Source: Olsenella profusa F0195 (GTDB taxonomy: Bacteria; Actinomycetota; Coriobacteriia; Coriobacteriales; Atopobiaceae). Taken from it: DNA of 64,000 bases. Location: assembly GCF_000468755.1 (NCBI RefSeq), contig NZ_AWEZ01000044.1, positions 1-64,000 of the forward strand, read 5' to 3'. This document shows, in pieces, positions 44,681-53,807 of the stretch. The stretch's first letter is position 1, and each line of letters opens with the position of its first letter. Both the position numbers and the translations under genes were made by a program. The notes beneath the pieces are model-generated. The model had not been told where the DNA came from. It saw only the letters and a list, made by a program, of their open reading frames with translations, and searched no databases.

Positions 44681-44850
44681 GAGTCGTTCGCAATCCTCTC
44701 CCCCACCACTGCGAGTCGTATGCAAATTATCGGGCTCTAACTGTACATATGAATCTATCAATAACTTATCTACCAGCACTTTTATAAAATCAGAGTCGTG
44801 CGTATTTGCATACGACTCCAAACGCGCGAGCGAGAAAATGCGAACGACTC
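44681..44850. repeat. inverted-repeat element, nested copy B (170 bp)
   Basis: The outer ends GAGTCGTTCGCA (44681-44692) and TGCGAACGACTC (44839-44850) enclose an inner pair, GAGTCGTATGCA (44713-44724) and TGCATACGACTC (44807-44818). The inner 106-bp unit is the same type as copy A (AAATTATCGGGCT, TATCTACCAGC, TTTATAAAA). It lies between pth2 and a convergent PTS gene. Confidence 0.8.
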
Positions 44851-44876
44851 AGGTGGGGCTCACATGGGGCCCAAGC

Positions 44877-45158
44877 TCAGGCGGAGAGGGACCCCACCAG
44901 ACGGTTCAGCTCGTCCTCTTGGCCCATGCCCGTGAGGAACGCCACCCCATTGAAGGTGGGCACATCGTACTCCTCGTCGGGCTTGACCACGGAGACGAAC
45001 GCGTCGGCGCCATCGAGCGCACCGGGCAGGCTCTCCAGCGCGACGGCATCCACCTGTGCGGACACGCCACGGTCATCCAGAAGCCTCTGGAGCTTGCTCG
45101 CCACGGCGTGCGAGGTTGCGATACCAGCGCCACACGCGACGACGACTCTCGCTGCCAT
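44877..45158 (-). CDS. orphan PTS EIIB, galactitol type
   Basis: This 93-aa phosphocarrier has the phospho-Cys in VVVACGAGIATSHAV near its N-terminus, the hallmark of galactitol-type EIIB. No EIIA or EIIC gene is near, so it may work with a distant permease or have a regulatory role. ATG 45158 has a GGAGGGTGGT ribosome site; the longer frame has none. Confidence 0.8.
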   Translation of the reverse strand: MAARVVVACGAGIATSHAVASKLQRLLDDRGVSAQVDAVALESLPGALDGADAFVSVVKPDEEYDVPTFNGVAFLTGMGQEDELNRLVGSLSA

Positions 45159-45282
45159 ACCACCCTCCATCCAGCGAACCACACGAACGTCTTGGAGTAT
45201 ACCCGGCCTCCCGACCAGGCCGACCACCTCGCACGGAATGGAAACAGGCCGTCAGGCGCCCGCACACGGCGGCGCCCGTCCC

Positions 45283-47169
45283 CTACGATGCCATGGCCTG
45301 GCCCGTGGGCGTGGAGCGCACCGCAAGGTCCGCCACCGCGTCCGGCGAGGTGGTCACCTTGTAGGTGATGGTGCGCGTCTCCTGGGGGTAGGTGTTCACC
45401 TGGCTCGACCACGCATCGAATCCGTAGAGCGAGGGCAGGTGCCACACCCCGAACGCCGGCGAGTCCACACGAACATCGCTGATGGTCCCGCCCGCGGGCG
45501 CCACCAGGATCAGCACGGAGACCATGTCGCCCGTGGAGCGCTTGTACTGCATGTTGCCCCCCGTGATATACGTGGGGGCGCTGGCGACGATCTGGTCGGT
45601 GATCGTGTTCTCCAGTGTGGTGGTCACCTCGTAGGTCGTGGAGCCGTCCGCGTTCCTGGTCGCCGTGCCAACCGTCGTACGCAGGTCGAGGTACCAGGCA
45701 AGCTTCGCCCATGTGACATCGTTCACGTAGACGCCCAGCACGGGCTTGGTGGCGTCGGTCGAGAGGCCGCCCGAGGCGCCCACCGCGACAAGGGCCTGCT
45801 CCTCGTCCTCGTTGGCCATCCACACCTGCAGGCGCCCGTCGGCGGCGGACTGGCCGAGGGTGTCCATGAGGTCGGTCGCCTTGGCGGCGCCCAGGTTGCT
45901 CATGATGGAGGTGAAGGCCGTTGCCGCGGCGTCGGCAAAGAGGGAGTCCTCCGTCGCGTTCTGGTTGCCATAGCGCAGGTAGACGTTGTTCTCCAGCTCC
46001 CGCGCCGCATTGTCGCCCGTAAGGGTCGTGCCGTCCGCCACCGTCACGGGACCGGTCAGGGCCAGCAGGCGCTGCAGGAAGACGGGGTCGATCCCTATCA
46101 CGCCATCGACGGCCTGGTGATGCATCTGCTGCCAGGCGGTGGCAAGCAGCGTGGCCGTACGAGGAAAGTTGGGCGTGAGCGTGGCGGCATCGGCACGCGA
46201 GCCGATGGAGGAGCCAAAGGTGCCGATCTCCTCATCGGTGGCACCCAGCGAGAGGCCCTCCTTGCCCGCCAGGGACGCGAAGTCCCCCAACCTCATGACA
46301 CCATCGCTCACCGTCAGCGTGCCCACCGACCCAGGGAAGCCACCCGACGCACGCAGCTCCGCGTTGTTCTGGGCCACCACGAGATAGGTGCGCGTCTGCC
46401 CGTTGGCACCGAGCATCTGCGGGAGGTAGGGCAGGATGGCCTGGACGGAGTCCAGGCGAGCCTTGGCGGCGTCAACCTTGGTACGCAGCTTGGCAATCGC
46501 GGCGTCAAGCTGCGAGAGATGCGCCGGGGGCAGGGCGTCGATGGTGCTGGTGGCGCGGTCCAGCACGGGCGACGCATCCGCCATCACCGTACCGAGGCCC
46601 TGCAGGGCATCCACGTTGATGGCGCCGTTTGAGAAGAGGCTCTTGAGGTCGAGCGCATCCGCATGCTGGGAGAGCGGCATGATGGCATTGTCCGAGACGT
46701 CCACGAGCGTGTCGGCCAGAGCGCGCACGGAGCGAACGTCATCGCCATACCCCGGGATGGCAGCGGCCACGCTCCACGCGGGAGACTGCACCTCGCCTTG
46801 GATCTCGTGGGCGGCGGAGCCGATACGGGAGGCCAAGGGGGCGATCTGGTCCGTGTCGCCACTGGACGCGGCAGAGGCGAGGCCATCGACTGCGGTCAGG
46901 ACGGCGTCGGCGTCCGTACGCACCTTCTGCGCGGAGCGCACGAGGGCAAACGCCTCAAGTCCCACGAGCGCCAGCAGCACGACCACGATGCCGGCGACGG
47001 TGATGGCGATGGTGCGCCGCCTGCGCGGGCCGTGGCCATGGCGACCCGACGAGGGGGACGCCGCGCCACGTCGGGGCATGTAGACGCGCCTGGAGTCTGG
47101 ATGCCCCTCCTGCGAGGCAGGTGCCTCCCCCTGGTCCACCTTGAAGTGCGTGCTGCCTGACCGCGCCAT
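45283..47169 (-). CDS. DUF4012 surface protein (628 aa)
   Basis: This is a single-pass envelope protein. A basic N-terminal cytoplasmic tail of about 50 residues (Arg-rich, Gly/His) precedes one membrane helix (TIAITVAGIVVVLLALVGLEA); the rest lies outside. DUF4012 blocks seen: YLVVAQNNAELRASGGFPGS and the distal NDVTWAKLAWYLDLRT. Family members are often linked with exopolysaccharide or cell wall glycan genes, and here it lies just downstream of the dTDP-rhamnose operon in the same direction (121 bp gap). Its function is not established. ATG 47169 follows GACGGGAG. Confidence 0.85.
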   Translation of the reverse strand: MARSGSTHFKVDQGEAPASQEGHPDSRRVYMPRRGAASPSSGRHGHGPRRRRTIAITVAGIVVVLLALVGLEAFALVRSAQKVRTDADAVLTAVDGLASAASSGDTDQIAPLASRIGSAAHEIQGEVQSPAWSVAAAIPGYGDDVRSVRALADTLVDVSDNAIMPLSQHADALDLKSLFSNGAINVDALQGLGTVMADASPVLDRATSTIDALPPAHLSQLDAAIAKLRTKVDAAKARLDSVQAILPYLPQMLGANGQTRTYLVVAQNNAELRASGGFPGSVGTLTVSDGVMRLGDFASLAGKEGLSLGATDEEIGTFGSSIGSRADAATLTPNFPRTATLLATAWQQMHHQAVDGVIGIDPVFLQRLLALTGPVTVADGTTLTGDNAARELENNVYLRYGNQNATEDSLFADAAATAFTSIMSNLGAAKATDLMDTLGQSAADGRLQVWMANEDEEQALVAVGASGGLSTDATKPVLGVYVNDVTWAKLAWYLDLRTTVGTATRNADGSTTYEVTTTLENTITDQIVASAPTYITGGNMQYKRSTGDMVSVLILVAPAGGTISDVRVDSPAFGVWHLPSLYGFDAWSSQVNTYPQETRTITYKVTTSPDAVADLAVRSTPTGQAMAS

Positions 47170-47290
47170 GCCAAACTCCCGTCCTGTCCTGGACCACTGG
47201 AGGCCAATGCCACGGATAAGTCTCGCACACGACGGCTCGGCATGCCATCAGGAAGCTACGACCTACAGCCAAACTGTGTAGGGCCGCCCC

Positions 47291-48355
<1,065 letters not shown>

Positions 48356-49816
48356 TCAGCCCAGGTCGCGCGGCAGGCTGCGCACATAGTCGACCAGCTC
48401 GTCCTCCCAGTCGCGCGGCGAGAAGCCCGCCCGCGCCAGCTTGTCGAGCGAGAGGGCCGAGTGCGCGGGGCGCGGGGCTATGGGGCCCTCCGCACCGGCA
48501 TAGTAGGCCGCCGTGGAGACCGGCACGACCGCGCTGCCGTTACCGTTGCGCAGCTCGAACACGCGCGCGGCGATCTCGTGCCAGCTCCTCACGGCACCGG
48601 TGCCCGTAAGGTCGTAGGTCCCATAGGGCACATGGGTGTCCAGCAGGTGGAGGATGCCCGCCGCAAGCTGGTCGGTGAAGGTGAGGCGGCCCAGCTGGTC
48701 GTCGACGACGGTCACCTGCGAGAGCTCGTCCGCCGGGTCAGCCACACGATCGGAGAGCTTAGCCATCGTCTTGGCAAAGTTGTGGCCCTCGCCGATGACC
48801 CAGCTCGACCGCACCACGTAGTGAGCGGGACAGCCCGCCACCGCAAGGTCGCCGGCGGCCTTCGACTGCCCGTAGACCGACAGCGGCGAGAGAAGCTCCC
48901 CCTCGTCGTGCTCCACGCGCGTGCCGTCGAACACGTAGTCGCTCGACACGTGCACGAGCGTGATGCCGTGCTCCGCGCAGCTGCGCGCCATGAGCGCGGG
49001 ACCCGTGGCGTTGGCCGCCCAGCACGCGCGGCGGCCCCCGGTCGTCTCGGCCCTGTCCACCGCCGTGTAGGCTCCGCAGTTGATGACCGTGCCGTAGAGG
49101 CCCCAGTCGTACTGGGCGTAGTCCTCGGACTTGGAGAGGTCGAAGGTATCGATGTCGCAGAAGTCGAACGTGTCGGCGTCGCCGCGCTCTGCGACCAGCG
49201 CGCGCACGGCATGGCCCAGCTGGCCGTTGCAGCCGGTCACGAGCGTGCGCTTGGGTGCCACCGGCACGATGTCCCTCAACAGGGGGTGGTGCCTGTCCGC
49301 CTCAGACAGCTCGCAGCGATCCAGCGGGATGGGCCACTCGATGGCGAGCGCGGGATCGGCCAGGCTCACGAAGGTGTAGGTCCTCTTGAGCTTGGCCGAC
49401 CAGTGGGCGTCCACCAGGTAGGCGTAGGTCGTGTCGTCCTCAAGCGCCTGGAAGGAGTTGCCCACACCCCGCGGCGCGAAGATGGCGCGCGAAGGGTCGA
49501 GCGTGCAGGTGAACACCTTGCCAAACGTGGCGCTCCCCTGGCGCAGGTCCACCCAGGCACCAAAGACGGACCCCGTGATCACCGAGATGAACTTGTTCCA
49601 TGGCTCGGCGTGGATGCCGCGCGTCACGCCGCGCTTGGTGTTATAGGAGACGTTGTTCTGCACCACGCGCAGGTCAGGGATACCCAGGGCGACCATCTTG
49701 GCGCGCTGCCAGTTCTCCTTGAACCAGCCGCGGCTGTCACCGTGCACGGAGAGCTCGACCATCTTGAGCCCCTCGATGCCCGTCTCGGTGACGCGCAGGT
49801 CCTTCTCGAAATCCAT
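48356..49816 (-). CDS. rmlCD: fused dTDP-4-dehydrorhamnose 3,5-epimerase / reductase
   Basis: This 486-aa bifunctional protein does the last two steps of dTDP-rhamnose synthesis. Residues 1-185 are the cupin epimerase (VTRGIHAEPWNKFISVITG with the catalytic His, IFAPRGVGNSFQALEDD). Residues 190-486 are the NADPH reductase (RTLVTGCNGQLGHAVRAL, VHVSSDYVFDGT, YGQSKAAGDLAV with YxxxK). The fusion is known in several Actinobacteria and Bifidobacteria. It sits 19 bp after rmlA and 45 bp before rmlB. Confidence 0.9.
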   Translation of the reverse strand: MDFEKDLRVTETGIEGLKMVELSVHGDSRGWFKENWQRAKMVALGIPDLRVVQNNVSYNTKRGVTRGIHAEPWNKFISVITGSVFGAWVDLRQGSATFGKVFTCTLDPSRAIFAPRGVGNSFQALEDDTTYAYLVDAHWSAKLKRTYTFVSLADPALAIEWPIPLDRCELSEADRHHPLLRDIVPVAPKRTLVTGCNGQLGHAVRALVAERGDADTFDFCDIDTFDLSKSEDYAQYDWGLYGTVINCGAYTAVDRAETTGGRRACWAANATGPALMARSCAEHGITLVHVSSDYVFDGTRVEHDEGELLSPLSVYGQSKAAGDLAVAGCPAHYVVRSSWVIGEGHNFAKTMAKLSDRVADPADELSQVTVVDDQLGRLTFTDQLAAGILHLLDTHVPYGTYDLTGTGAVRSWHEIAARVFELRNGNGSAVVPVSTAAYYAGAEGPIAPRPAHSALSLDKLARAGFSPRDWEDELVDYVRSLPRDLG

Positions 49817-49835
49817 CAGGCGCTATCCCCTCGTC

Positions 49836-50738
49836 CTAGTCATCGTAGTGGCGGTCGGGGGCTATCTTGCCCTCGGCGACCATCAGCAGATGCTTGCCGT
49901 AGTCGCTCTTGCCGTAGCGCTCGGCGCATGCCAGGAGCCGCTCGCGGCTGATCCAGCCGTTCTCGTAGGCAATCTCCTCGGGGACGGAGACGGGCAGATC
50001 CTGCGCCGTCTCCACGGTGCGCACGAACTCGGAGGCATCGGACAGCGATGCCATGGTGCCGGTATCCAGCCAGGCATAGCCACGGCCCAGCGTTATGACG
50101 TCGAGCAAGCCGTCCTCGAGGTACATGCGGTTGAGGTCCGTGATCTCGTACTCGCCACGCGCGGAGGGTCTTACCTGCGCAGCCAGGTCGCATACGCGCG
50201 CGTCGTAGAAGTAGAGGCCCGTAACGGCGTAGTTGCTCTTGGGATGGGCGGGCTTCTCCTCGATGGAGACGACGTTGTAGGCGTCGTCGAACTCGACGAC
50301 GCCAAAGCGCTCCGGGTCATCCACGCGGTAGCCGAAGACAGTCGCGCGGCCCACCTGCGCGGAGGAGGCGGCGCGGCGCAGGTGACGCGTGAGGCCGTTG
50401 CCATAGAAGATGTTATCGCCGAGGACGAGCGCGCAGGGCTCTCTCCCCACGAACGCGCGGCCGATCACGAACGCCTGGGCGAGGCCGTTGGGCTCGGGCT
50501 GCTCCGCATACGAGAGGGCAATGCCAAAGTCGGAGCCGTCGCCCAGCAGGCGCTCGAAGTTGGGAAGGTCGCGTGGCGTGGAGATGACCAGGATGTCCCT
50601 GATGCCTGACAGCATGAGCGTGGAGAGCGGGTAGTAGATCATCGGCTTGTCGTAGATGGGCAGGAGCTGCTTTGAGGTAACCGAGGTCAGGGGCTGCAGA
50701 CGCGTGCCCGAACCGCCGGCGAGGATGATGCCCTTCAT
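49836..50738 (-). CDS. rmlA: glucose-1-phosphate thymidylyltransferase
   Basis: This is the first enzyme of the dTDP-rhamnose path and the first gene of the operon. The 300-aa protein opens [16 protein letters not shown] (nucleotide-binding GGxGTRL), then [18 protein letters not shown] and the sugar-binding region [13 protein letters not shown] 50738 follows GGCGCTATC without a strong ribosome site. Rhamnose made here likely serves cell wall glycans. Confidence 0.93.
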   Translation of the reverse strand: MKGIILAGGSGTRLQPLTSVTSKQLLPIYDKPMIYYPLSTLMLSGIRDILVISTPRDLPNFERLLGDGSDFGIALSYAEQPEPNGLAQAFVIGRAFVGREPCALVLGDNIFYGNGLTRHLRRAASSAQVGRATVFGYRVDDPERFGVVEFDDAYNVVSIEEKPAHPKSNYAVTGLYFYDARVCDLAAQVRPSARGEYEITDLNRMYLEDGLLDVITLGRGYAWLDTGTMASLSDASEFVRTVETAQDLPVSVPEEIAYENGWISRERLLACAERYGKSDYGKHLLMVAEGKIAPDRHYDD

Positions 50739-50783
50739 GCGATAGCGCCCCCATATCGTGCGTCATGAATCCATGCCCATCCA

Positions 50784-50912
50784 CTATAGCAACTGGCGTG
50801 CCATCGCGCCGAGGGAGTCGAGCAGGGCGGCGGAGGGCGTGAGGTTGGTCACCCGAGGGATGCGCGGAGGCACGAGACGAACGCGGATGCCCCAAGCAGG
50901 GTGAGATCCCAT
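50784..50912 (-). pseudogene. possible 42-codon gene tail, unassigned
   Basis: This short minus-strand reading frame codes GIRVRLVPPRIPRVTNLTPS and a helical end (ALLDSLGAMARQLL). It looks protein-like but has no recognised partner, no clear ribosome site, and lies in the promoter region of rmlA. It may be the C-terminal relic of a lost gene. Confidence 0.25.
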
Positions 50913-51011
50913 TGCCTTCACCTCAGTGGCAGAGTGGTCCCGTCCGCTCATCGTTTTTTGCTAGAGAACAGCCAGCCCCCGTCAGCATCGGACTTCAACG
51001 ACTGACATACG

Positions 51012-51449
51012 ATGTCTCCGACCGAAAGGCTAAGGGCCGGTATCGAGTTTGGCTCACTGCGCCGTTCCATACGGGTTGCCGGTGCGAGCGTTGTTGAACG
51101 CATGATACTTGCGAATCACATAGTTGATGGACCAGGTGGCAAAAATGATCGGTTGAAGAAACTCTCCCAGATTATTGGAAGTGGGATCCTCATAACAGAA
51201 GCCGTTCCTTGCGCATTCGCCCTTGCGAAGATTAATGAAGGGGACCCCTTGCAGGCTGTGATTGACGCCGTCAACATAGGGTACGACACAGACACCGTGG
51301 CAACCATCACAGGAGCCTTGGTTGGAGCCTTTGTCAATCTTGATGACGAGAGATTCAAGGAGCTATTTGTGAAGGTGCAGGACGTCAATGGCTTTGATCT
51401 GGTTGGGCTCGCGTCCTCCCTTGCTAGGGTTGCTCATCGGCGCCAATAG
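51012..51449 (+). pseudogene. C-terminal fragment of an ADP-ribosylglycohydrolase-like protein
   Basis: The frame codes the C-terminal third of the family (RLRAGIEFGSLRRSIRVAG, IIGSGILITEAVPCAFALA, NIGYDTDTVATITGALVGAF). The YDTDT motif replaces the usual metal-binding GDDTD/GGDTD. The N-terminal half with the first metal ligands is absent and no start with a ribosome site is seen. It lies next to an IS element; the loss probably came from rearrangement. Confidence 0.7.
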
Positions 51450-51757
51450 ATTCAAACGGGCTGTATGGAGTCAGGCGCTGGCAAGCTTTCGGCTGCCAGC
51501 GCTCCTCACCGTTCCGATGGCATGGGCATACTTTACTGCGGTCGTTGAAGTGCCGGGCTGCCCACCGTCATTAAGGAGTATCGCGGGAATTCGTGCGATC
51601 AATGACCTGTCAAACGAGAGGGACAGGCAGGTCGAGACTGTCTTCTGGCTTGCGCCCGAGCCGTTCCCCGCAGAGCACGCCATCACAAAGTTCACTGTCA
51701 TACAACACAGAATCCTGGAGACCCCCTGCAGACCTGTCTTGCTGTCGTTATCGGTCG
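51450..51757. other. gap left of the IS, no supported gene
   Basis: This 308-bp stretch between the ADP-ribosylglycohydrolase fragment and the left IS end is open in frames on both strands, but neither gives a recognisable protein. It may hold debris of a gene cut by the IS insertion. Confidence 0.35.
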
Positions 51758-52915
51758 ATGCGCTTTTAAACCAGCTTGGATATGAATGACGGCCCCGATG
51801 GCGAGACCCTCCGCTACGATGGCCTCTGCCAGGAAGACCATCGGGGACGGAGGGTCCCATGAGGGAGATCGTACGACGGACGCTCGAGGGGATGGACGCT
51901 GGGGAGAGGGCCGAGGCGGCCGAGGAGCCGAGGCGGCTGATCGCCGCCGGCCGCGCCGAGGACGCGGCAGGCCGCGAGGCGGAACGCTGCCCGAGGTGCC
52001 CGCGCCCGTCGGCCGTGCGGCGCGGGCGCGACGGGCGCGGGCGCCAGAGGTGGCCGTGCCGGGGATGCGGCCGCTCGTTCACGGCCTCGACGCTCGGGCC
52101 GGTCTCGTGGTCGAGGCCGCGGCCCGAGGCGTGGGAGGAGTTCGCCCGCCGCATGGCCGGTGGCGTGCCCCCGCGCGTCGTCTGCGAGCGCTGCGGGGTG
52201 AGCGTGCCCACCGCCTGGCTCATGCGCGTGCGCGCCTGCGAGGCGATGGCGGCCGACCTTGGGCCCTTCCGCTGCGGCGAGGGGATGGAGGCGCAGGCGG
52301 GCGGCATGATGGTCCCCGAGTCGCTGTCGGGGGGCGGCGCCTTCGAGATGCCGAGGGAGCCCCGCCGCGCCGGCGGGCAGGCCGCGGGCGGCGTGTCCGA
52401 CGAGCGGGTCTGCGTGCTCGCCGGCGAGAACTCGCTCGGCGACGTGTTCGCCGAGGTCTGCTGCCGCGGGCGCGCCACCAAGGCACGGGTCCGGGAGATG
52501 CCCGAGGGGCGCCTGGCCGACGGCTCGGTCCTCGTCACCGACGCCCACCGGGCCCACGCGGGAACAGGGGACGCTCTCGGCGTCGACGCGGAGCACCCCG
52601 CCTACCGCTCCGGTGGCGAGGCGAACGCGCGCCTCTCCGGCGCGAACGCCCTGCACTCTCGCCTCGCGGGCTTCCTGCTGCGCATGAGCGGCGTCCCGAC
52701 CAGGCGCCTGCGCCACTGCCTCTCGTGGTTCTGCTGGCCCGGGCGGGCGCGGCGGCGCGGCGGCGACGCCAGCGCCGCGATCCGCGACCTCAACCTCTCG
52801 ACCCCCTACCACACGTCCCGGCGGGCGCCCTTCAAGGGGCCCCGCTACGACATGGGGTATTGGGAGGCGCGCAATGCTGTCTGATTGCCATATCCAGGCT
52901 GGTTTAAAAGCGCAT
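51758..52915 (+). mobile_element. IS1595-like insertion sequence (1158 bp)
   Basis: Terminal inverted repeats of 26 bp with one mismatch: ATGCGCTTTTAAACCAGCTT from 51758, and its reverse complement ending at 52915. One transposase gene lies inside. No convincing target duplication could be found at the ends. The element interrupts a polymorphic toxin gene whose C-terminal tip continues in frame right after the right end. Confidence 0.8.
51859..52884 (+). CDS. IS1595-like transposase, possibly inactive
   Basis: This 341-aa transposase has an N-terminal zinc ribbon (CPRCPRPSAVRRG, then WPCRGCGRSF) and an IS1595-type DDE region with VLVTDAHRAHA holding the second Asp and ANALHSRLAGFLLR near the third acid. 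Where relatives have the first Asp (QLDGTY, from memory), this protein reads QAGGMM, so the catalytic triad may be broken. The gene is extremely GC-rich, more than its surroundings. ATG 51859 follows GGAGGGTCCC. Confidence 0.75.
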   Translation: MREIVRRTLEGMDAGERAEAAEEPRRLIAAGRAEDAAGREAERCPRCPRPSAVRRGRDGRGRQRWPCRGCGRSFTASTLGPVSWSRPRPEAWEEFARRMAGGVPPRVVCERCGVSVPTAWLMRVRACEAMAADLGPFRCGEGMEAQAGGMMVPESLSGGGAFEMPREPRRAGGQAAGGVSDERVCVLAGENSLGDVFAEVCCRGRATKARVREMPEGRLADGSVLVTDAHRAHAGTGDALGVDAEHPAYRSGGEANARLSGANALHSRLAGFLLRMSGVPTRRLRHCLSWFCWPGRARRRGGDASAAIRDLNLSTPYHTSRRAPFKGPRYDMGYWEARNAV

Positions 52916-53142
52916 GCGCAGAAAAGTGGAACGCCGGGAAGCGAGAAGGAAAGAGCGACTGGACTGATGAAGAGGTGACGCAGTGGAGAAGGGACAACTG
53001 CTTCACCTGGCATGAGTGTGCCGACATGAAGACGATGAACCTCGTCTCGCGAGACATCCATGAATACTTCAGGCACTCGGGCGGAGTGGCAGAATGCCAG
53101 AAGCGAGAAGGAATCGGCGGAAACGAGGAGTTCGATGGGTAG
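52916..53142 (+). pseudogene. orphan HNH-type nuclease toxin tip
   Basis: The frame enters directly from the IS end and codes EKWNAGKREGKSDWTDEE, then NCFTWHECADMKTMNLVS and YFRHSGGVAEC. The WHE...MNLV...HxGG order is that of HNH/endonuclease VII-like C-terminal domains of polymorphic toxins. The delivery part of the toxin is gone, cut off by the IS. A broken immunity gene overlaps its stop by 8 bp. Confidence 0.7.
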
Positions 53143-53494
53143 CATAACCAAGGAAATCTGAGGCAGGGAGCTCAAGCTCGAGATTTATCCCGAGGGCGGC
53201 AAAGCCCCCACGGACGCACAATCGTTAGCTCTAGAGCGCATCCTTGCGACATGGGATGCGGTAGAGTGTGCCGCCCCAGCACTAAGGGAGTATTGCGCCA
53301 AGAACGACGATGACAAAGACGCGGGCAGGATCTTCCACTATGTCATGCCCCGCTACCTCTTCCTACCAAGGATGCAGAAGGAGCGCACGGTGGCGTTGAT
53401 GTGCGACTGCCGATTTGAACCAGAGCACGGCCTTGCACTTGTCTTCGAAAACGAGAAGCTAAAAGAGGTTGGCACGCAGGACATAATCTTGTGA
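53135..53494 (+). pseudogene. DUF6985-like immunity gene with in-frame stop
   Basis: ATG 53135 gives MGSITKEI, then TGA at 53159-53161. The same frame goes on to 53494 with LKLEIYPEGGKAPTDAQS, YVMPRYLFLPRMQKERTVAL, CDCRFEPEHGLALVFENEK and a DIIL end. The FEPEHGLALVF and DIIL parts resemble DUF6985 immunity proteins paired with HNH toxins. Only the one stop breaks it. Overlap with the toxin tip fixes the pairing. Confidence 0.65.
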
Positions 53495-53807
53495 GAGACA
53501 TATCGATGTGCAGCCCGGACATCCTTATGAACCGACATGCCAAAACAACAGGGTGACCCTCGCCGTGAGCCTCATTCATGCATCATAAACGTGCCGAGCG
53601 TGCACGTTCCACTTTATGCTCTGAAGATCGTATCGGAAGAGTTAGTGTAAACGCAGAATTGCCCATCTGACAAGCAGAGTCGGTCATCGAAATCTGAATC
53701 TATCCCGACTCCATTGGCTACCGTCACGCCGCCTCCGGGCGGCCTCCTCGAACTCGGCCGAGCTTAGGTATACTCTAACAGACACCGGGCCCACAAGGAG
53801 ACCAACC
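53495..53807 (+). promoter_or_regulatory. intergenic region with promoter of the 413-aa gene
   Basis: No gene is seen. TATACT at 53769-53774 is a good -10 box 33 bp before the next start, which has an AAGGAG ribosome site. A GC-rich hairpin (GCCGCC TCC GGGCGGC) lies at about 53730. Confidence 0.5.

Noticed and set aside
51750-52923. Target site duplication of the IS1595-like element
   Set aside because: The flanking octamers agree only partly (TCGATGCG and CGCATGCG), and the repeated ATGCG belongs to the inverted repeat itself.
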